Positions 44,850-57,692 are shown, counted from the first letter of the stretch. The stretch: DNA of 64,000 nt from Oryzomicrobium sp. (GCF_021287045.1 NZ_JAJTBG010000004.1:1-64000); one strand, 5' to 3'. Notes: generated by a model from the sequence alone, not told the origin. Program-made: numbers and translations.

Positions 44850-45063
44850 GGTGGTTATCGTAGCGTGGTCAATGCCGGGTGGATAGGGCGTGGTTGGGGG
44901 CAGATGGAGAGAATCGTCAGCAGGTGTTTCGGAAACGCCGTGGCGTCACATTTTCTTACAACTCGACGCAGGGAGAAATGGGCAGGGGGCGGCGCTGCCG
45001 CTAAGATTCGGTCATGACGAGTGGTCCCCGACATGGCCCGGACCACGGTTTTTGGAGCGTTGA

Positions 45064-45630
45064 ATGCAATCCCGCCGTTTTTCCCCGTTTTTCGGCAATG
45101 TCCTGCGCCAGACCGCTCTGGCCTGGGGGCTTGCCGCCAGCTTGGGCAGCCTGCCGGCCCTGGCCCAGACGGGAACGGCGCCGACGGTTTCCGGCAGCAC
45201 CGCCAGCGCTCCGGGGCCGGTGGCGCCCATGGTGAGCCTGGAAAAGTGGAAGCGCATGACGGCGGACGAGCGCCGCGCCGAGCGTGAGCGGGTGCGTAGC
45301 CAGTGGCCGCGGATGAGCGACGCGGAGCGCCAGGCCGCCCACCAGGCGATGCGTGAGCGCCTCGACTCCTTGTCTCCCGAACAGCGCCAGGAAATGCGTC
45401 AGCAACTGCGCCAGGAAGGGCGGGAAGCCTGGGAGAAACTGTCGCCGGAAGAGCGCCAGGCCCGCCGCGAGGCGATCCGGGAACGCTGGCAGAGCATGCC
45501 GCCCGAGGAGCGCCAACAGTTGCGCGACAAGCTGCGCGAGCGCCGGGCCCTGGAAGGGGTGCCGGCGAGAGCGGAGCCGCCACCCACGCCCCCCCTTTCC
45601 GGCCCCCGGCCGTTGCCGCACCGGCCCTGA
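45064..45630 (+). CDS. DUF3106 exported protein
   Basis: Protein of 188 residues. A signal peptide to about residue 35 (ALAQ) is followed by a highly charged helical region rich in Arg, Glu and Gln with repeating SPEERQ/MSDAERQ-type units (WPRMSDAERQAAHQAMRERL), typical of DUF3106. The pattern recalls CpxP/Spy-like periplasmic helical proteins, but similarity is compositional. Pro-rich C-terminus. Divergent from the OmpR-type operon across a 214-bp gap. Confidence 0.8.
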   Translation: MQSRRFSPFFGNVLRQTALAWGLAASLGSLPALAQTGTAPTVSGSTASAPGPVAPMVSLEKWKRMTADERRAERERVRSQWPRMSDAERQAAHQAMRERLDSLSPEQRQEMRQQLRQEGREAWEKLSPEERQARREAIRERWQSMPPEERQQLRDKLRERRALEGVPARAEPPPTPPLSGPRPLPHRP

Positions 45631-45711
45631 TCCCCAGCCGATCTTCGCTGTAGTTTCCAGCCCGGCTCGCCACCCCTGATTCTTTTCAGTCTTCTTTCCG
45701 GTGCCCTCGCC

Positions 45712-47334
45712 ATGCCAATCGATCATGGATTTTCCCCAGGCCGCCGCCGTTGGCTGAACCGCACCGGAACGGGCCTCTTGGCCCTGCCCCTGGGGGCCTC
45801 CCTCGGCCTGGCCGCGCCGGCCTGGGCGGCCCGCCGCGAGAACGATGCGGTACTGGGTGAAGCCGGCGCCCGCCACCTCCTGGCCCGTACCGGCTTCGGC
45901 GGCCGGCCGGCGGACTTGGCCGCCTACGCCGGGCTGACCCGCGTCGCGGCGGTGGACCGCCTGCTCGCCCGGCCCCCCACGGCGCCTCTGCATGCGCCCC
46001 CGGCCGACGCCCTGGAGTACGTCTCGCCCCAGCGCCTCAAGGAAATGCGCGAGGAGGACCGCAAGGCCTTCCAGCAGGAACGCTTCCGCGTCGGTGCCGA
46101 GATGCGCGCCTGGTGGCTCCAGGAGATGATCGAGGCCGATCCGTCCCGGGCCCTGGTGGAGCGGATGACCCTGTTCTGGCACAACCATTTCGTTTCCAGC
46201 GACCAGAAGGTCCACGCCCATTCGTTCATGGTCCGCCAGAACCTGCTGTTCCGGGAAAACGCCCTGGGCAATTTCGGCGACCTGCTCCACGCCGTGGGCA
46301 AGGACCCGGCCATGCTGGTGTACCTGGACGGCGCCCAGAGCCGGCGCGAGAGCCCCAACGAGAACTTCGCCCGGGAGGTGATGGAACTGTTCACCCTGGG
46401 CCGGGGGCATTACCAGGAAGGCGATATCCGCGAAGCGGCCCGGGCCTTCACCGGCTGGAGCATCGAGCCCCAGACCGGGGAGTTCCGCTGGCGGCCCTTC
46501 TTCCACGACACCGGCGTCAAGACCGTGCTTGGCCGCAGCGGCAATTTCGACGGCGACCAGGTGCTCGACATCCTGCTCGCCCAGCCGGCCTGCGCCGAGT
46601 TCATCGCCGCCAAGCTGTGGCAGGACTTCGTCGCCCCCCCGGGGGACGATCCCGCCCAGGCCCGGGCCATCCAGCGCCTGGCGGCGGTGCTGCGCGACAG
46701 CGGCTACGACCTGCGCGCCACCCTGGGGGCCCTGCTGCTGTCCGAGGCCTTCTGGGCGCCCCAGAACCGGGGGCGACTGGTCAAGTCGCCGGTGGACCTG
46801 GTGGCCGGCACGGTACGCACCCTGGACGTGACCGTGCCCGACGCCCTGCCGCTGGCCTTCATCGTGCGCAACCTGGGCCAGGACCTGTTCGCCCCGCCCA
46901 ATGTGCGCGGCTGGCCGGGGGGCGAAGCCTGGATCAATTCCACCTCCCTGCTGGCGCGCAAGGCCTTTCTCGAACGGCTGCTGCGCGGCGAGGACTTCGT
47001 CGAGCCGATGCGCCATTTCGACGGCCAGCAGGCCCGCTACGACGACGCCACGCCAGTCATGAAGCGGCGCACCGCCCAGTTGCGCGAAGCCTTCGGCCAG
47101 GTGGGCGGCCGCATGGACGGCGACGCCCGCTTCCGCCTGGTGGCGGCCTGGTCGGCGGTACGGGTGGACAGCAGCCGCCTGCTCGACCGCTTTCCCGACC
47201 ACCGCGGCCTCGAAGCCGCCCTGCTGGCGGTGCCTCCGGTTAACCCGCTTGCCGCCGGCGGGATGAACGATGCACCCACCGGCCTCGCCCTGATCCGGGC
47301 CCTGGCCCTCGATCCCGCCTACCAGCTTCTCTAG
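45712..47334 (+). CDS. DUF1800 family protein
   Basis: Protein of 540 residues. The N-terminal signal has a twin-arginine-like RRRWLNR before a hydrophobic stretch. HLLARTGFGG, the block MTLFWHNHFVSS, NENFAREVMELFTLG and FTGWSIEPQ are signatures of DUF1800, a family of exported proteins of unknown function. It is almost always paired with a DUF1501 gene, as here 9 bp downstream. Confidence 0.9.
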   Translation: MPIDHGFSPGRRRWLNRTGTGLLALPLGASLGLAAPAWAARRENDAVLGEAGARHLLARTGFGGRPADLAAYAGLTRVAAVDRLLARPPTAPLHAPPADALEYVSPQRLKEMREEDRKAFQQERFRVGAEMRAWWLQEMIEADPSRALVERMTLFWHNHFVSSDQKVHAHSFMVRQNLLFRENALGNFGDLLHAVGKDPAMLVYLDGAQSRRESPNENFAREVMELFTLGRGHYQEGDIREAARAFTGWSIEPQTGEFRWRPFFHDTGVKTVLGRSGNFDGDQVLDILLAQPACAEFIAAKLWQDFVAPPGDDPAQARAIQRLAAVLRDSGYDLRATLGALLLSEAFWAPQNRGRLVKSPVDLVAGTVRTLDVTVPDALPLAFIVRNLGQDLFAPPNVRGWPGGEAWINSTSLLARKAFLERLLRGEDFVEPMRHFDGQQARYDDATPVMKRRTAQLREAFGQVGGRMDGDARFRLVAAWSAVRVDSSRLLDRFPDHRGLEAALLAVPPVNPLAAGGMNDAPTGLALIRALALDPAYQLL

Positions 47335-47343
47335 GAGACTGCC

Positions 47344-48567
47344 ATGGACCGCCGCAGCTTCCTCTTCGGCCTCGGGGCCGCCAGCCTCACCGTGCTGAGT
47401 GCAACCTCCCGGGCCGCTCCCCAGATGGATTCTTCCAGAATGCCCGCCAGCGGCGGCGCGCCGGACATGCCCCGGGGCAGCCCCCATTACGAGCGCCTGC
47501 TGGTGCTGGTGGAACTCAAGGGGGGCAACGACGGGCTGAACATGGTGGTGCCCTACGCCGACCCCCGCTACGCCGCCCTGCGCCCCCGGCTGGGCTTAAA
47601 GCGCGAACAGGTCCTGCCCCTGAGCGAAGCCGCCGGCCTGCACAACGCCCTGGAACCCCTCCTGCCCCTGTGGCGCGACCGCCAGCTGGCGGTGGTCCAG
47701 GGTGTGGGCTACCCGGACCCGGACCTGTCCCACTTCCGCTCCATCGACATCTGGGAGACCGCTTCCGGCGCCCACGAGACCCGCAGCGACGGCTGGCTGG
47801 CCCGGGCCTTCGCCAAGGCCCCGGTGCCCGCCGCCTTCGCCGCCGACGGAGTGGTGCTCGGCGCCGCCGACATGGGGCCCTTTGAAGGCCCGGGCAGCCG
47901 GGCCATCGCCCTGGCAAACGCTGACCAGTTCCTGCGCCAGGCCCGGCTCGCCCAGCCCGGCGGCGAGGCTGCCCGGGCCAACCCGGCGCTCGCCCACCTG
48001 CTCAAGGTGGAGCAGGACGTGAGCACGGCGGCCAACCACCTGGCCGGCGCCGCCAGCGCCTCGCCCTTGAAAACCGCCTTTCCCGGCGGCCCCTTCGGCC
48101 AGGCGGTGAAGACTGCTTGCCAGCTGGTGGCGAGCAACGCCGGGGTGGCCTGCCTACGCATCACCCTGAACGGCTTCGACACCCACCAGAACCAGGCCGG
48201 CGCCCAGGCCGGCCTGCTGCGCCAGCTGGGCGAGGGCCTGGCCGCCCTGCGGGCCGGCCTCGCCGAGTCCGGCCGCTGGAACGACACCCTGGTGATGACC
48301 TATGCCGAGTTCGGCCGCCGTCCCAAGGAAAACCAGTCCGGCGGCACCGACCACGGCACCGCCGCGCCCCATTTCGTCCTCGGTGGCCGGGTGGCCGGCG
48401 GCCTCTACGGCGCCGAGCCGGCACTGGACCGGCTCGACGGCAACGGCAACCTGCCCTTCGCCGTGGACTTCCGCCAGCTCTACGCCACCGCCCTGGACAA
48501 CTGGTGGGGCATCCCCTCCCGGGACATCCTGGGCGGGCGCTTCGCATCCCTGCCGTTGCTCGCTTGA
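47344..48567 (+). CDS. DUF1501 family protein
   Basis: Protein of 407 residues. DRRSFLFGLGAASLTVL is a twin-arginine-type signal. LVELKGGNDGLNMVVPYADP, FGRRPKENQSGGTDHGTAAP and the terminal metal-like motifs place it in DUF1501, a sulfatase/phosphatase-fold family of unknown function. It forms the conserved DUF1800-DUF1501 pair with the preceding gene. Confidence 0.92.
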   Translation: MDRRSFLFGLGAASLTVLSATSRAAPQMDSSRMPASGGAPDMPRGSPHYERLLVLVELKGGNDGLNMVVPYADPRYAALRPRLGLKREQVLPLSEAAGLHNALEPLLPLWRDRQLAVVQGVGYPDPDLSHFRSIDIWETASGAHETRSDGWLARAFAKAPVPAAFAADGVVLGAADMGPFEGPGSRAIALANADQFLRQARLAQPGGEAARANPALAHLLKVEQDVSTAANHLAGAASASPLKTAFPGGPFGQAVKTACQLVASNAGVACLRITLNGFDTHQNQAGAQAGLLRQLGEGLAALRAGLAESGRWNDTLVMTYAEFGRRPKENQSGGTDHGTAAPHFVLGGRVAGGLYGAEPALDRLDGNGNLPFAVDFRQLYATALDNWWGIPSRDILGGRFASLPLLA

Positions 48568-48705
48568 ACCGCAAGGCAGGGGAGGGCAGCGGTTCGCCCC
48601 GGCCCGTCTTCAGCGGCTCGTTCGCGCCGTAAAAGCGTCGGCCGGGTACGCCACGCCCATGCCCGCCGGGGCGGAGTGGCGGGCTAACAGGGTACAATCC
48701 GCCCC

Positions 48706-49434
48706 ATGAAACTGCTTGCCCTGGACACCACCACCGAGGCCGGCTCCTGCGCGCTCTGGCTCGATGGCCGGGTGATCGCCCGGGACTGCCCGGCGGGACG
48801 CTCCCACTCCGAAACCCTGCTGCCCCTGACCCGGGACCTGCTCGCCGAGGCCGGCGTACCGTTTTCCGGCTTGGACGCCATCGCCTACGGCGCCGGCCCT
48901 GGGGCCTTCACCGGGTTGCGGGTGGCCTGCGCCGTGGCTCAGGGCCTGGCCGTGCCCTTCGACCTGCCGGTGGTGCCGGTGGGCTCCCTGCTCACCCTGG
49001 CCACCGCCTGCGGCGCAGCCACCGGGGCGCAGCGGGTGCTGGCCCTGCTCGATGCGCGCATGAACGAGGCCTATGCCGGCCGCTATGTGCGCGGCGCCGA
49101 TGGTGCCTTTCACCCGGAGCACCCGGAAGGGGAGGACCGGGTCGGTCCGCCCCAGGACATCGAATTGCCCGACCCGGCCGAGGGCTGGGTGAGCGCCGGC
49201 AACGCCCCGGCAGCCTACCCGGCCCTGGCCGAGCGCCTGGCTGCCGCCGCCATCCCCCACCACCCGGCGTTGCCCCAGGCCGCTACCGTGGCGGCCCTGG
49301 CCGCGGCCCGGCTGGCCGCCACGCCCCGGGCCGACTGGGGCCAGTTCGACGCCGCCCTGGCGGCGCCGGTGTACGTGCGCGACAAGGTGGCCTTCACCGT
49401 GGCCGAGCGGCTCGCCCAGGGAGGCAAGGCGTGA
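48706..49434 (+). CDS. tsaB: tRNA t6A synthesis protein TsaB
   Basis: Protein of 242 residues with the ASKHA fold: LALDTTTEAGSCALW at the start and GAGPGAFTGLRVACAVAQGL in the middle. It pairs with TsaD in making threonylcarbamoyl adenosine in tRNA. Overlaps rimI by 4 bp, the frequent tsaB-rimI pairing. Confidence 0.95.
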   Translation: MKLLALDTTTEAGSCALWLDGRVIARDCPAGRSHSETLLPLTRDLLAEAGVPFSGLDAIAYGAGPGAFTGLRVACAVAQGLAVPFDLPVVPVGSLLTLATACGAATGAQRVLALLDARMNEAYAGRYVRGADGAFHPEHPEGEDRVGPPQDIELPDPAEGWVSAGNAPAAYPALAERLAAAAIPHHPALPQAATVAALAAARLAATPRADWGQFDAALAAPVYVRDKVAFTVAERLAQGGKA

Positions 49435-49904
49435 GCCTGGCGGCCGAAACCCGGGAGCTGACACCCATGACCGAGGGCGACCTGGACGCGGTGCTGGCGA
49501 TCGAGGCCGCCACCGCGGCTTTTCCCTGGCAGCGTGGCCATTTCGCCGATTCCCTCAAGGCCGGCTACAGCGGCTGGACCCTGCGAGTGGGCGGCCAGGT
49601 GGTGGGCTACGCCATGATCATGGCGGCGGTGGACGAGGCCCACCTGCTCAACATCGCCATCGACCCGGCCTTGCAGCGCCGCGGCCTGGGCCGCTGGCTG
49701 CTGGTACGGGCCATGGATGCGGCGCGCCAGTCCGGCATGTTTTCCATGCTGCTCGAAGTGCGGCCCTCGAACGAAGGCGCCCGGGCGCTCTATGCCGCCC
49801 TGGGCTTTGCCGAGATCGGCCGGCGCAAGGGCTACTACCCGGCGGCGGATGGCCGGGAGGACGCCATCGTGATGCAGCGCGCCCTGGTGGAGGCCCAGGC
49901 ATGA
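49431..49904 (+). CDS. rimI: Ribosomal-protein-alanine N-acetyltransferase RimI
   Basis: GNAT enzyme of 157 residues with the acetyl-CoA loop [18 protein letters not shown] and [20 protein letters not shown]. It acetylates the N-terminal Ala of ribosomal protein S18. Start GTG 49431 overlaps the tsaB stop (GTGA). Confidence 0.93.
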   Translation: MSLAAETRELTPMTEGDLDAVLAIEAATAAFPWQRGHFADSLKAGYSGWTLRVGGQVVGYAMIMAAVDEAHLLNIAIDPALQRRGLGRWLLVRAMDAARQSGMFSMLLEVRPSNEGARALYAALGFAEIGRRKGYYPAADGREDAIVMQRALVEAQA

Positions 49905-50731
49905 AGCCGGTGCTGCTCTCCCGGGAAGCGATCCTGGCCGAAATGGGCATCGGCCCGGTGTGGGTGCCGCGCCAGGGCGGTGAGACGCCCGATGCCATGG
50001 CCGAAGCCGCCGTGAGCACTGCGCCCGAAGCGCCCGCCGCCCCTGAAATCCCTGCCGTCGACCGCCCCGCCCGGTCCTTCCCGGGCCGCCCCGCTGCACC
50101 AGTGAACGCGCCTCGGCCCGCGGCCGAGGCTGCGCCCCGCGTGGCTACCCCGGTGACGATTCCCCCCGGCCTGTCCTGGCCCGAGCTGCGCCAGACGATT
50201 GCCGATTGCCGGGCCTGCGGGCTGTGCGAAAAGCGCACCCAGGCCGTGCCCGGGGTGGGGGACGAGCAGGCCGACTGGCTGTTCATCGGCGAGGGCCCGG
50301 GGGCGGACGAGGACGCCCAGGGCGAACCCTTCGTCGGCCAGGCCGGCAAGCTGCTCGATGCCATGCTGGCGGCCATCGACCTGAAGCGCGGCGAGGACGT
50401 CTACATCGCCAACGCGGTGAAGTGCCGCCCGCCCGGCAACCGCACCCCGGAGCCGGCCGAGATGGCCGCCTGCCGGCCGTTCCTCACCCGCCAGATCGAG
50501 TTGCTCCAGCCCAAGCTGCTGGTGTTGCTCGGCCGGGCCGCCGCCGACAGCGTGCTGGGCCTGGAAAAACCCCTGGCCGCCATGCGCGGCCGGGTGCACG
50601 AGTACCAGGGCATCCCGGTGGTGGTGACCTACCACCCGGCCTATCTGCTGCGCAACCTGCCGGAGAAGGCCAAGGCCTGGGAAGACCTGCTCTTCGCCCG
50701 GCGCACCATGGCCCGCCTGAAGGGGCACTGA
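49901..50731 (+). CDS. Family 4 uracil-DNA glycosylase with Fe-S cluster
   Basis: Protein of 276 residues. The catalytic domain (about 90-276) shows [18 protein letters not shown] with the cluster cysteines, the uracil pocket [33 protein letters not shown] with a third Cys, and HPAYLLR near the C-terminus: family 4 (UdgA/thermostable type). The N-terminal 85 residues are a Pro/Ala-rich linker, as in many betaproteobacterial members. Overlaps rimI by 4 bp. Confidence 0.93.
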   Translation: MKPVLLSREAILAEMGIGPVWVPRQGGETPDAMAEAAVSTAPEAPAAPEIPAVDRPARSFPGRPAAPVNAPRPAAEAAPRVATPVTIPPGLSWPELRQTIADCRACGLCEKRTQAVPGVGDEQADWLFIGEGPGADEDAQGEPFVGQAGKLLDAMLAAIDLKRGEDVYIANAVKCRPPGNRTPEPAEMAACRPFLTRQIELLQPKLLVLLGRAAADSVLGLEKPLAAMRGRVHEYQGIPVVVTYHPAYLLRNLPEKAKAWEDLLFARRTMARLKGH

Positions 50732-50742
50732 ACCCGTGACCC

Positions 50743-50773
50743 GCGCGGCGCCCCTTGCAGGATCGGCGCCGCG
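50743..50773. repeat. GC-rich hairpin upstream of lemA
   Basis: Perfect 10-bp arms GCGCGGCGCC (50743-50752) and GGCGCCGCGC (50764-50773) with an 11-base loop, just after the glycosylase stop. No T-run. Confidence 0.5.
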
Positions 50774-50876
50774 CCCCTACCTTGACGGCATGAGACTGGA
50801 TCGGACCGATCCGCCGCTGCCGAGCCGTCCCCGTCATTTCGCCCATCGCCTTATCGCTTCTCCCCCCGGAGGTCCC

Positions 50877-51560
50877 ATGCGTTTCCGCCTGATCGCCCTG
50901 TTCGCCCTGGCCGTGTCCCTGCTCTCGGGCTGCGGCTACAACGAGTTCCAGCGCCTGGACGAAGAGTCCAAGGCCGCCTGGTCCGAAGTGATCAACCAGT
51001 ACCAGCGCCGCGCCGATCTGGTGCCCAACCTGGTGAATACGGTGAAGGGCTACGCCTCCCACGAGAAGGAGGTGCTGACCCAGGTGACCGAGGCCCGGGC
51101 CAAGGTGGGCAGCCTCCAGGTGACGCCGGAGCTGGCTAACAATCCGGAAGCCCTGGCCAAGTTCCAGCAGGCCCAGGGCGAACTGTCCTCGGCCCTGTCC
51201 CGGTTGCTGGTGGTGTCCGAGAACTATCCGCAACTCAAGGCCGACGCTGCCTTCCGCGACCTGCAAGCCCAGCTCGAAGGCACCGAGAACCGCATCACCG
51301 TGGCGCGCAACCGCTACATCCAGTCGGTGCAGGTCTACAACACGGCGGTGCGCTCCTTCCCCAACAACCTGACCGCCATGGCCTTCGGTTACAAGCCCAA
51401 GGCCAATTTCAGCGTGGATAACGAAAAGGCCATTTCCACGGCCCCCACCGTGGATTTCGGCGGCGCCAAGCCTGCCGCGCCTGCCCCCGCGCCCGCTCCT
51501 GCGCCGGCCGAAGCCCCGGCCAAGGCGCCGGGTGGGGCAGCGCCGGTGTCGGGCTACTGA
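50877..51560 (+). CDS. lemA: LemA family protein
   Basis: Lipoprotein-like protein of 227 residues: SLLSGCGYNEFQ gives a lipobox Cys. LemA domain signature: WSEVINQYQRRADLVPNLVN and ENRITVARNRYIQSVQVYN. The last 50 residues are Ala/Pro-rich. Function of LemA is not settled. Start ATG 50877 has a GGAGG ribosome binding site. First gene of a lemA-TPM-TPM unit. Confidence 0.92.
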   Translation: MRFRLIALFALAVSLLSGCGYNEFQRLDEESKAAWSEVINQYQRRADLVPNLVNTVKGYASHEKEVLTQVTEARAKVGSLQVTPELANNPEALAKFQQAQGELSSALSRLLVVSENYPQLKADAAFRDLQAQLEGTENRITVARNRYIQSVQVYNTAVRSFPNNLTAMAFGYKPKANFSVDNEKAISTAPTVDFGGAKPAAPAPAPAPAPAEAPAKAPGGAAPVSGY

Positions 51561-51576
51561 TTCGCCTGGTCGGACC

Positions 51577-52512
51577 ATGGTCGCCAGCACAGGCATCACG
51601 TTGGGTTCTTTTCGCGTGGTCCGCCAAACTCCGCGCCAGTGCTTGATCCTGGCGTGGTGCCTGCTGATCGCCGCATGCTGCCTCGTTCTCCCGGCCTGGG
51701 CTGCGGAGAATGAGGCGGGGCGCGGCCTTGCGCCCATCCCGCCGTTGACCGCCCGGGTCACCGACACCACCGGTACCCTGCCCGCCGACCGCCGCCAGGC
51801 CCTGGAGGCCAAGCTGGCCGCCTTCGAGAAGGACAAGGGCGCCCAGATCGCCGTGTTGATCGTGCCCACCACCCAGCCCGAGGCCATCGAGCAGTATTCG
51901 CTGCGGGTGGTGGAGGCCTGGAAGCTGGGCCGCACCAAGGTGGACGACGGCCTCTTGCTGGTGGTGGCCAAGAACGACCGGCGCCTGCGCATCGAGGTCG
52001 GCTACGGCCTGGAAGGAGCGGTGCCGGACGCCATCGCCAAGCGAGTGGTCAGCGAGGTGATCGCGCCCCGTTTCACCGCTGGGGATTTTCCGGGGGGCAT
52101 CGAGGCTGGGGTGGATGCCCTGATCAAGATCGTCTCCGGCGAACCCCTGCCGCCGCCCGCCGCCAAGGCGCCGTCCGGGCAGGGGGCGGAAGGGGATCTG
52201 GAATCCCTGTTCGTGCTGGTGATGATCATGGCCCTGGCCGTGGGCCAGGTGCTGCGCGCCGTGTTCGGCCGCCTGTTCGGCTCCCTGGCCGTGGGCGGCG
52301 CCACCGGCGCCCTGGCCCTGCTGATCGCCGGCAGCCTGGGCATGGCGGCCCTGGCCGGCCTGGCCGCCTTCGTCTTTTCCCTGCTCGGCCTGAGCCCGGC
52401 CATGCTGCGCGGCGGCGGCCTGGGTGGGGGAGGCTTCGGCGGCTCCCGGGACGGCGGGTTTTCCGGCGGTGGCGGCCGTTTCGGCGGCGGTGGCGCTTCG
52501 GGAGGATGGTGA
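51577..52512 (+). CDS. TPM domain (YgcG-type) membrane protein
   Basis: Protein of 311 residues. Signal peptide to about residue 43 (PAWAA), TPM domain (about 55-185; VTDTTGTLPADRRQALEAKL, LLVVAKNDRRLRIEVGYGLE), two membrane helices (about 210-275), and a Gly-rich end (GGSRDGGFSGGGGRFGGG) typical of YgcG proteins. Family function unclear. 16 bp after lemA. Confidence 0.9.
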   Translation: MVASTGITLGSFRVVRQTPRQCLILAWCLLIAACCLVLPAWAAENEAGRGLAPIPPLTARVTDTTGTLPADRRQALEAKLAAFEKDKGAQIAVLIVPTTQPEAIEQYSLRVVEAWKLGRTKVDDGLLLVVAKNDRRLRIEVGYGLEGAVPDAIAKRVVSEVIAPRFTAGDFPGGIEAGVDALIKIVSGEPLPPPAAKAPSGQGAEGDLESLFVLVMIMALAVGQVLRAVFGRLFGSLAVGGATGALALLIAGSLGMAALAGLAAFVFSLLGLSPAMLRGGGLGGGGFGGSRDGGFSGGGGRFGGGGASGGW

Positions 52513-52513
52513 A

Positions 52514-53017
52514 GTGACGGTAACCCGCGTGTTCAAGCATCTGCTCGTCCCCGGCTGGTGGGGGCGGCGCCACTTTCCCTCCGGCAGCCTGGCGCGCATC
52601 GAGGCGGCCATCGCCGATTCCGAGGCGCGCCACGGCGGCGAACTGCGCTTCGTGGTCGAGACCGCCCTGCCGCTGGCCTACCTGCGCCGGGGCGAGGCCG
52701 GCATCCGGGAACGGGCCCTGGACCTGTTCTCCCACCTACGGGTGTGGGACACCGAGGGCAACACCGGCATCCTGGTCTATGTGCTGCTGGCGGACCGTCG
52801 GGTCGAGATCGTGGCCGACCGGGGCATCCACGCCCGGGTCGGCGAGGCGGCCTGGACGAAACTGTGCCGCCAGATGGGCGAGGCCTTCCGCGCCGGCAAT
52901 TTCGAGGCCGGTACCCTGGCGGCCCTGGCGGACATCACCGTCCTGCTCGAAGCCCACGTCCCGCCGCCGCCGGGCAATCCCAACGAACTGCCCGACCGTC
53001 CCCTGGTGCTGGGCTGA
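52514..53017 (+). CDS. Second TPM domain protein
   Basis: Protein of 167 residues lacking a signal peptide. It contains a TPM domain: IEAAIADSEARHGGELRFVV, LVYVLLADRRVEIVADRGI. GTG 52514 begins 1 bp after the previous stop, with GGAGG at 52501-52505 as ribosome binding site. It completes the common lemA-ygcG-TPM trio. Confidence 0.88.
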   Translation: MTVTRVFKHLLVPGWWGRRHFPSGSLARIEAAIADSEARHGGELRFVVETALPLAYLRRGEAGIRERALDLFSHLRVWDTEGNTGILVYVLLADRRVEIVADRGIHARVGEAAWTKLCRQMGEAFRAGNFEAGTLAALADITVLLEAHVPPPPGNPNELPDRPLVLG

Positions 53018-53183
53018 CCGCTACGCCTCCGGTGCCGGAGGCGCTCAATCCCGATCTGAAGAATGCACGCCCGGCGCCCTGGATGGCGCACCCGGGCCGG
53101 TGCCGTGCCGGCTATAGGGGCCGGTCCGGCCGGGAACAGGTTTGCGTCTGGGGAGGGCGTCGGCGCCGAGGAGTCTGGCTGGC

Positions 53184-53294
53184 GATGTATTAATAAAATT
53201 AATACGTTGGGCTGACGGAAAATCGAAGGTTCGCGCCAGTTGCGGAGTTTGTCTTTTCGGCCGCCGGGAAACATGAAGAAAATTAATGTATCGG
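53184..53294. repeat. Dispersed 111-bp intergenic element, copy B
   Basis: Aligns without gaps to 3861-3971 (76 of 111 identical by eye). Its left end contains a perfect dyad GTATTAAT-AAA-ATTAATAC (53187-53205). It lies between two convergent genes, in a 306-bp gap that holds no gene. Confidence 0.65.
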
Positions 53295-53323
53295 CCGGCA
53301 GCCGGTGGCCGGGGCGGGGCGTG

Positions 53324-54673
53324 TCAGGTCGACTGGGGCGTGAGGGCTTCCTCGGCCCAGGCCAGGGCTGTCCGGTGGGCGTCGTTCAGGGTGGCAGCAT
53401 CCAGGCCGAGTTGGGCGGCCAGGTCGGCGGTCCGGGCCGCTTGGCCCTTTTCCACCGCCAGGGCGAGCATCAGGAAACGGGCGTAGGGGCCGGTATTGGT
53501 CAGCAGCACCTCGCTGACGTCTTCCGGCAGGCGCAGCTTTTCCAGGACCCGGGGCAGGGGCTGGGCCAGCAGCAGTTCGAACAGGGAAAGCAGGCCCACC
53601 AGGAACAGTTCGTCGCAGGCGCTGCGGGGCAGGGCGTCTGCCGCCGCGATTTCGAGGAAGCGGGCGCGGCACAGGGCGACTTCGAGCAGGGCCTCGTCCC
53701 GGTCCCGGGTCTGGCCGACGCGGAACATGGAGACGGTGAGCCAGCGGTAGAGCCGGTCCCGGCCGAGGACCAGGATGGCCTGCTCGATGCTCGCCACCGG
53801 GCTGGTGAGGCCGGCGGCGGGAGAGTTGGCCAAGCCCAGCAGCTTGAGGGCTACTCCGGGGTCTTTCTTGGCGATCACGCCGAGCTCGGCCGGGTCGGCG
53901 TCGCTGCGCAGCAGGTTGAGCATTTCGATGAGCACCAGCCGGCTCTGGTCGAGTCGGCTTTCCTGCTCGTCCTGGTCCGGGGTGGTGAGGAAATCGCCCA
54001 GGCAGTAGTCGAAGCCCCGGCTGGCGACCATGCGCCGCTCGGGCCAGGCGTGCACGTCCTCGGCGGCCAGTTGCAGCCCGGGCCGGATCGCCTTGAGCTG
54101 GCGGGCCATCTTCTCGAAGGCTTGCAGCGGGTAGTCGCGCAGGGAAAGAAACACCACGTCGGCGGAAGCGGCGTGGAGCAGGGTGGCCGGGGCCAGGTCC
54201 ACGCCGGCGAGGGCGGCCCGGGCGCCGCTGTCGCGCAGGCGCTGGATCACCGCGGCGCCGGTGTCGCTGGCGATGAAGCCGGCGGGTTCGCGGCGCAGAT
54301 CGAGCAGGAACAGGGTGTGGGGCGCTGCCAGGGGCAGGTGTTCGTCGCGCAGCACCGCGTCGGCGGTGATCGGAATCACCGCCAGGCGGCGCTGGGCGAA
54401 GGCGGCAATGCCGGCGTCGGCCAGGGCCGCCAGCAGCAGGGACGAGGCCCCCGGGGCGGTGTCCGACTGGTAGGTGAAACGGTAGCCGTACAGCCGGTTG
54501 CGCTCGTCCACTACTTCCTCGCGGCGCAGCAGGGCCTCGGCGACCTGGCGGCGGGCCGCGTCGGGGGCCGGCGCAGGCATCGCCGCCGGTTTGCCGGGAG
54601 CGGGGGAGGGCGCGGAGGAAGGGGGGGCGTCGGCACCGTCGTCGCGGCGCTTGAAGAAGCGGCTGAAAAGCAT
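53324..54673 (-). CDS. Degenerate EAL plus HDOD domain protein (YuxH-like)
   Basis: Protein of 449 residues. An N-terminal Ala/Pro-rich linker (15-40) is followed by an EAL-like domain in which the catalytic motif is lost (DERNRLYGYRFTY where active enzymes read GYELL), then an HDOD domain (about 240-440; DPGVALKLLGLANSPAAG, IEQAILVLGRDRLYRWL). It is the YuxH-type architecture; no enzymatic activity expected, more likely a cyclic-di-GMP-related adaptor. Confidence 0.88.
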   Translation of the reverse strand: MLFSRFFKRRDDGADAPPSSAPSPAPGKPAAMPAPAPDAARRQVAEALLRREEVVDERNRLYGYRFTYQSDTAPGASSLLLAALADAGIAAFAQRRLAVIPITADAVLRDEHLPLAAPHTLFLLDLRREPAGFIASDTGAAVIQRLRDSGARAALAGVDLAPATLLHAASADVVFLSLRDYPLQAFEKMARQLKAIRPGLQLAAEDVHAWPERRMVASRGFDYCLGDFLTTPDQDEQESRLDQSRLVLIEMLNLLRSDADPAELGVIAKKDPGVALKLLGLANSPAAGLTSPVASIEQAILVLGRDRLYRWLTVSMFRVGQTRDRDEALLEVALCRARFLEIAAADALPRSACDELFLVGLLSLFELLLAQPLPRVLEKLRLPEDVSEVLLTNTGPYARFLMLALAVEKGQAARTADLAAQLGLDAATLNDAHRTALAWAEEALTPQST

Positions 54674-54822
54674 TGGTTCCCTGATGCGCGTTATGCGCGT
54701 TATGGATTATTCCGGCGTCTGGCGCGCCGTATATGGTGAAACGCTAATTTTATGCCCCGCGCCGGTGCGTCGGGAGGAATTACGGCACGTTCCTTCCGGC
54801 GCGGGGCATGAGCAGCAGGCGG

Positions 54823-57525
<2,703 letters not shown>

Positions 57526-57555
57526 GGCGTCTCCTTGTGGGATGTCGCGGAAAGG

Positions 57556-57569
57556 TTCCCGATCGGGAA
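57556..57569. promoter_or_regulatory. 14-bp palindrome in the acnA upstream region
   Basis: Perfect palindrome TTCCCGATCGGGAA about 30 bp before the acnA start, in the acnA-acnB divergent region. Its position suggests an operator; the regulator is unknown. Confidence 0.5.
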
Positions 57570-57692
57570 TCTTCGATCATAGTCCGACCCGGCGCGGTCT
57601 GCCGGGTTCCTCCGGACACGGCCTTCGGTCCTGCGGCCGGTGTCTAATCCCGAACATGCCAGTGTTTTTTTGCGCTTTTTTGGCGCCCGACG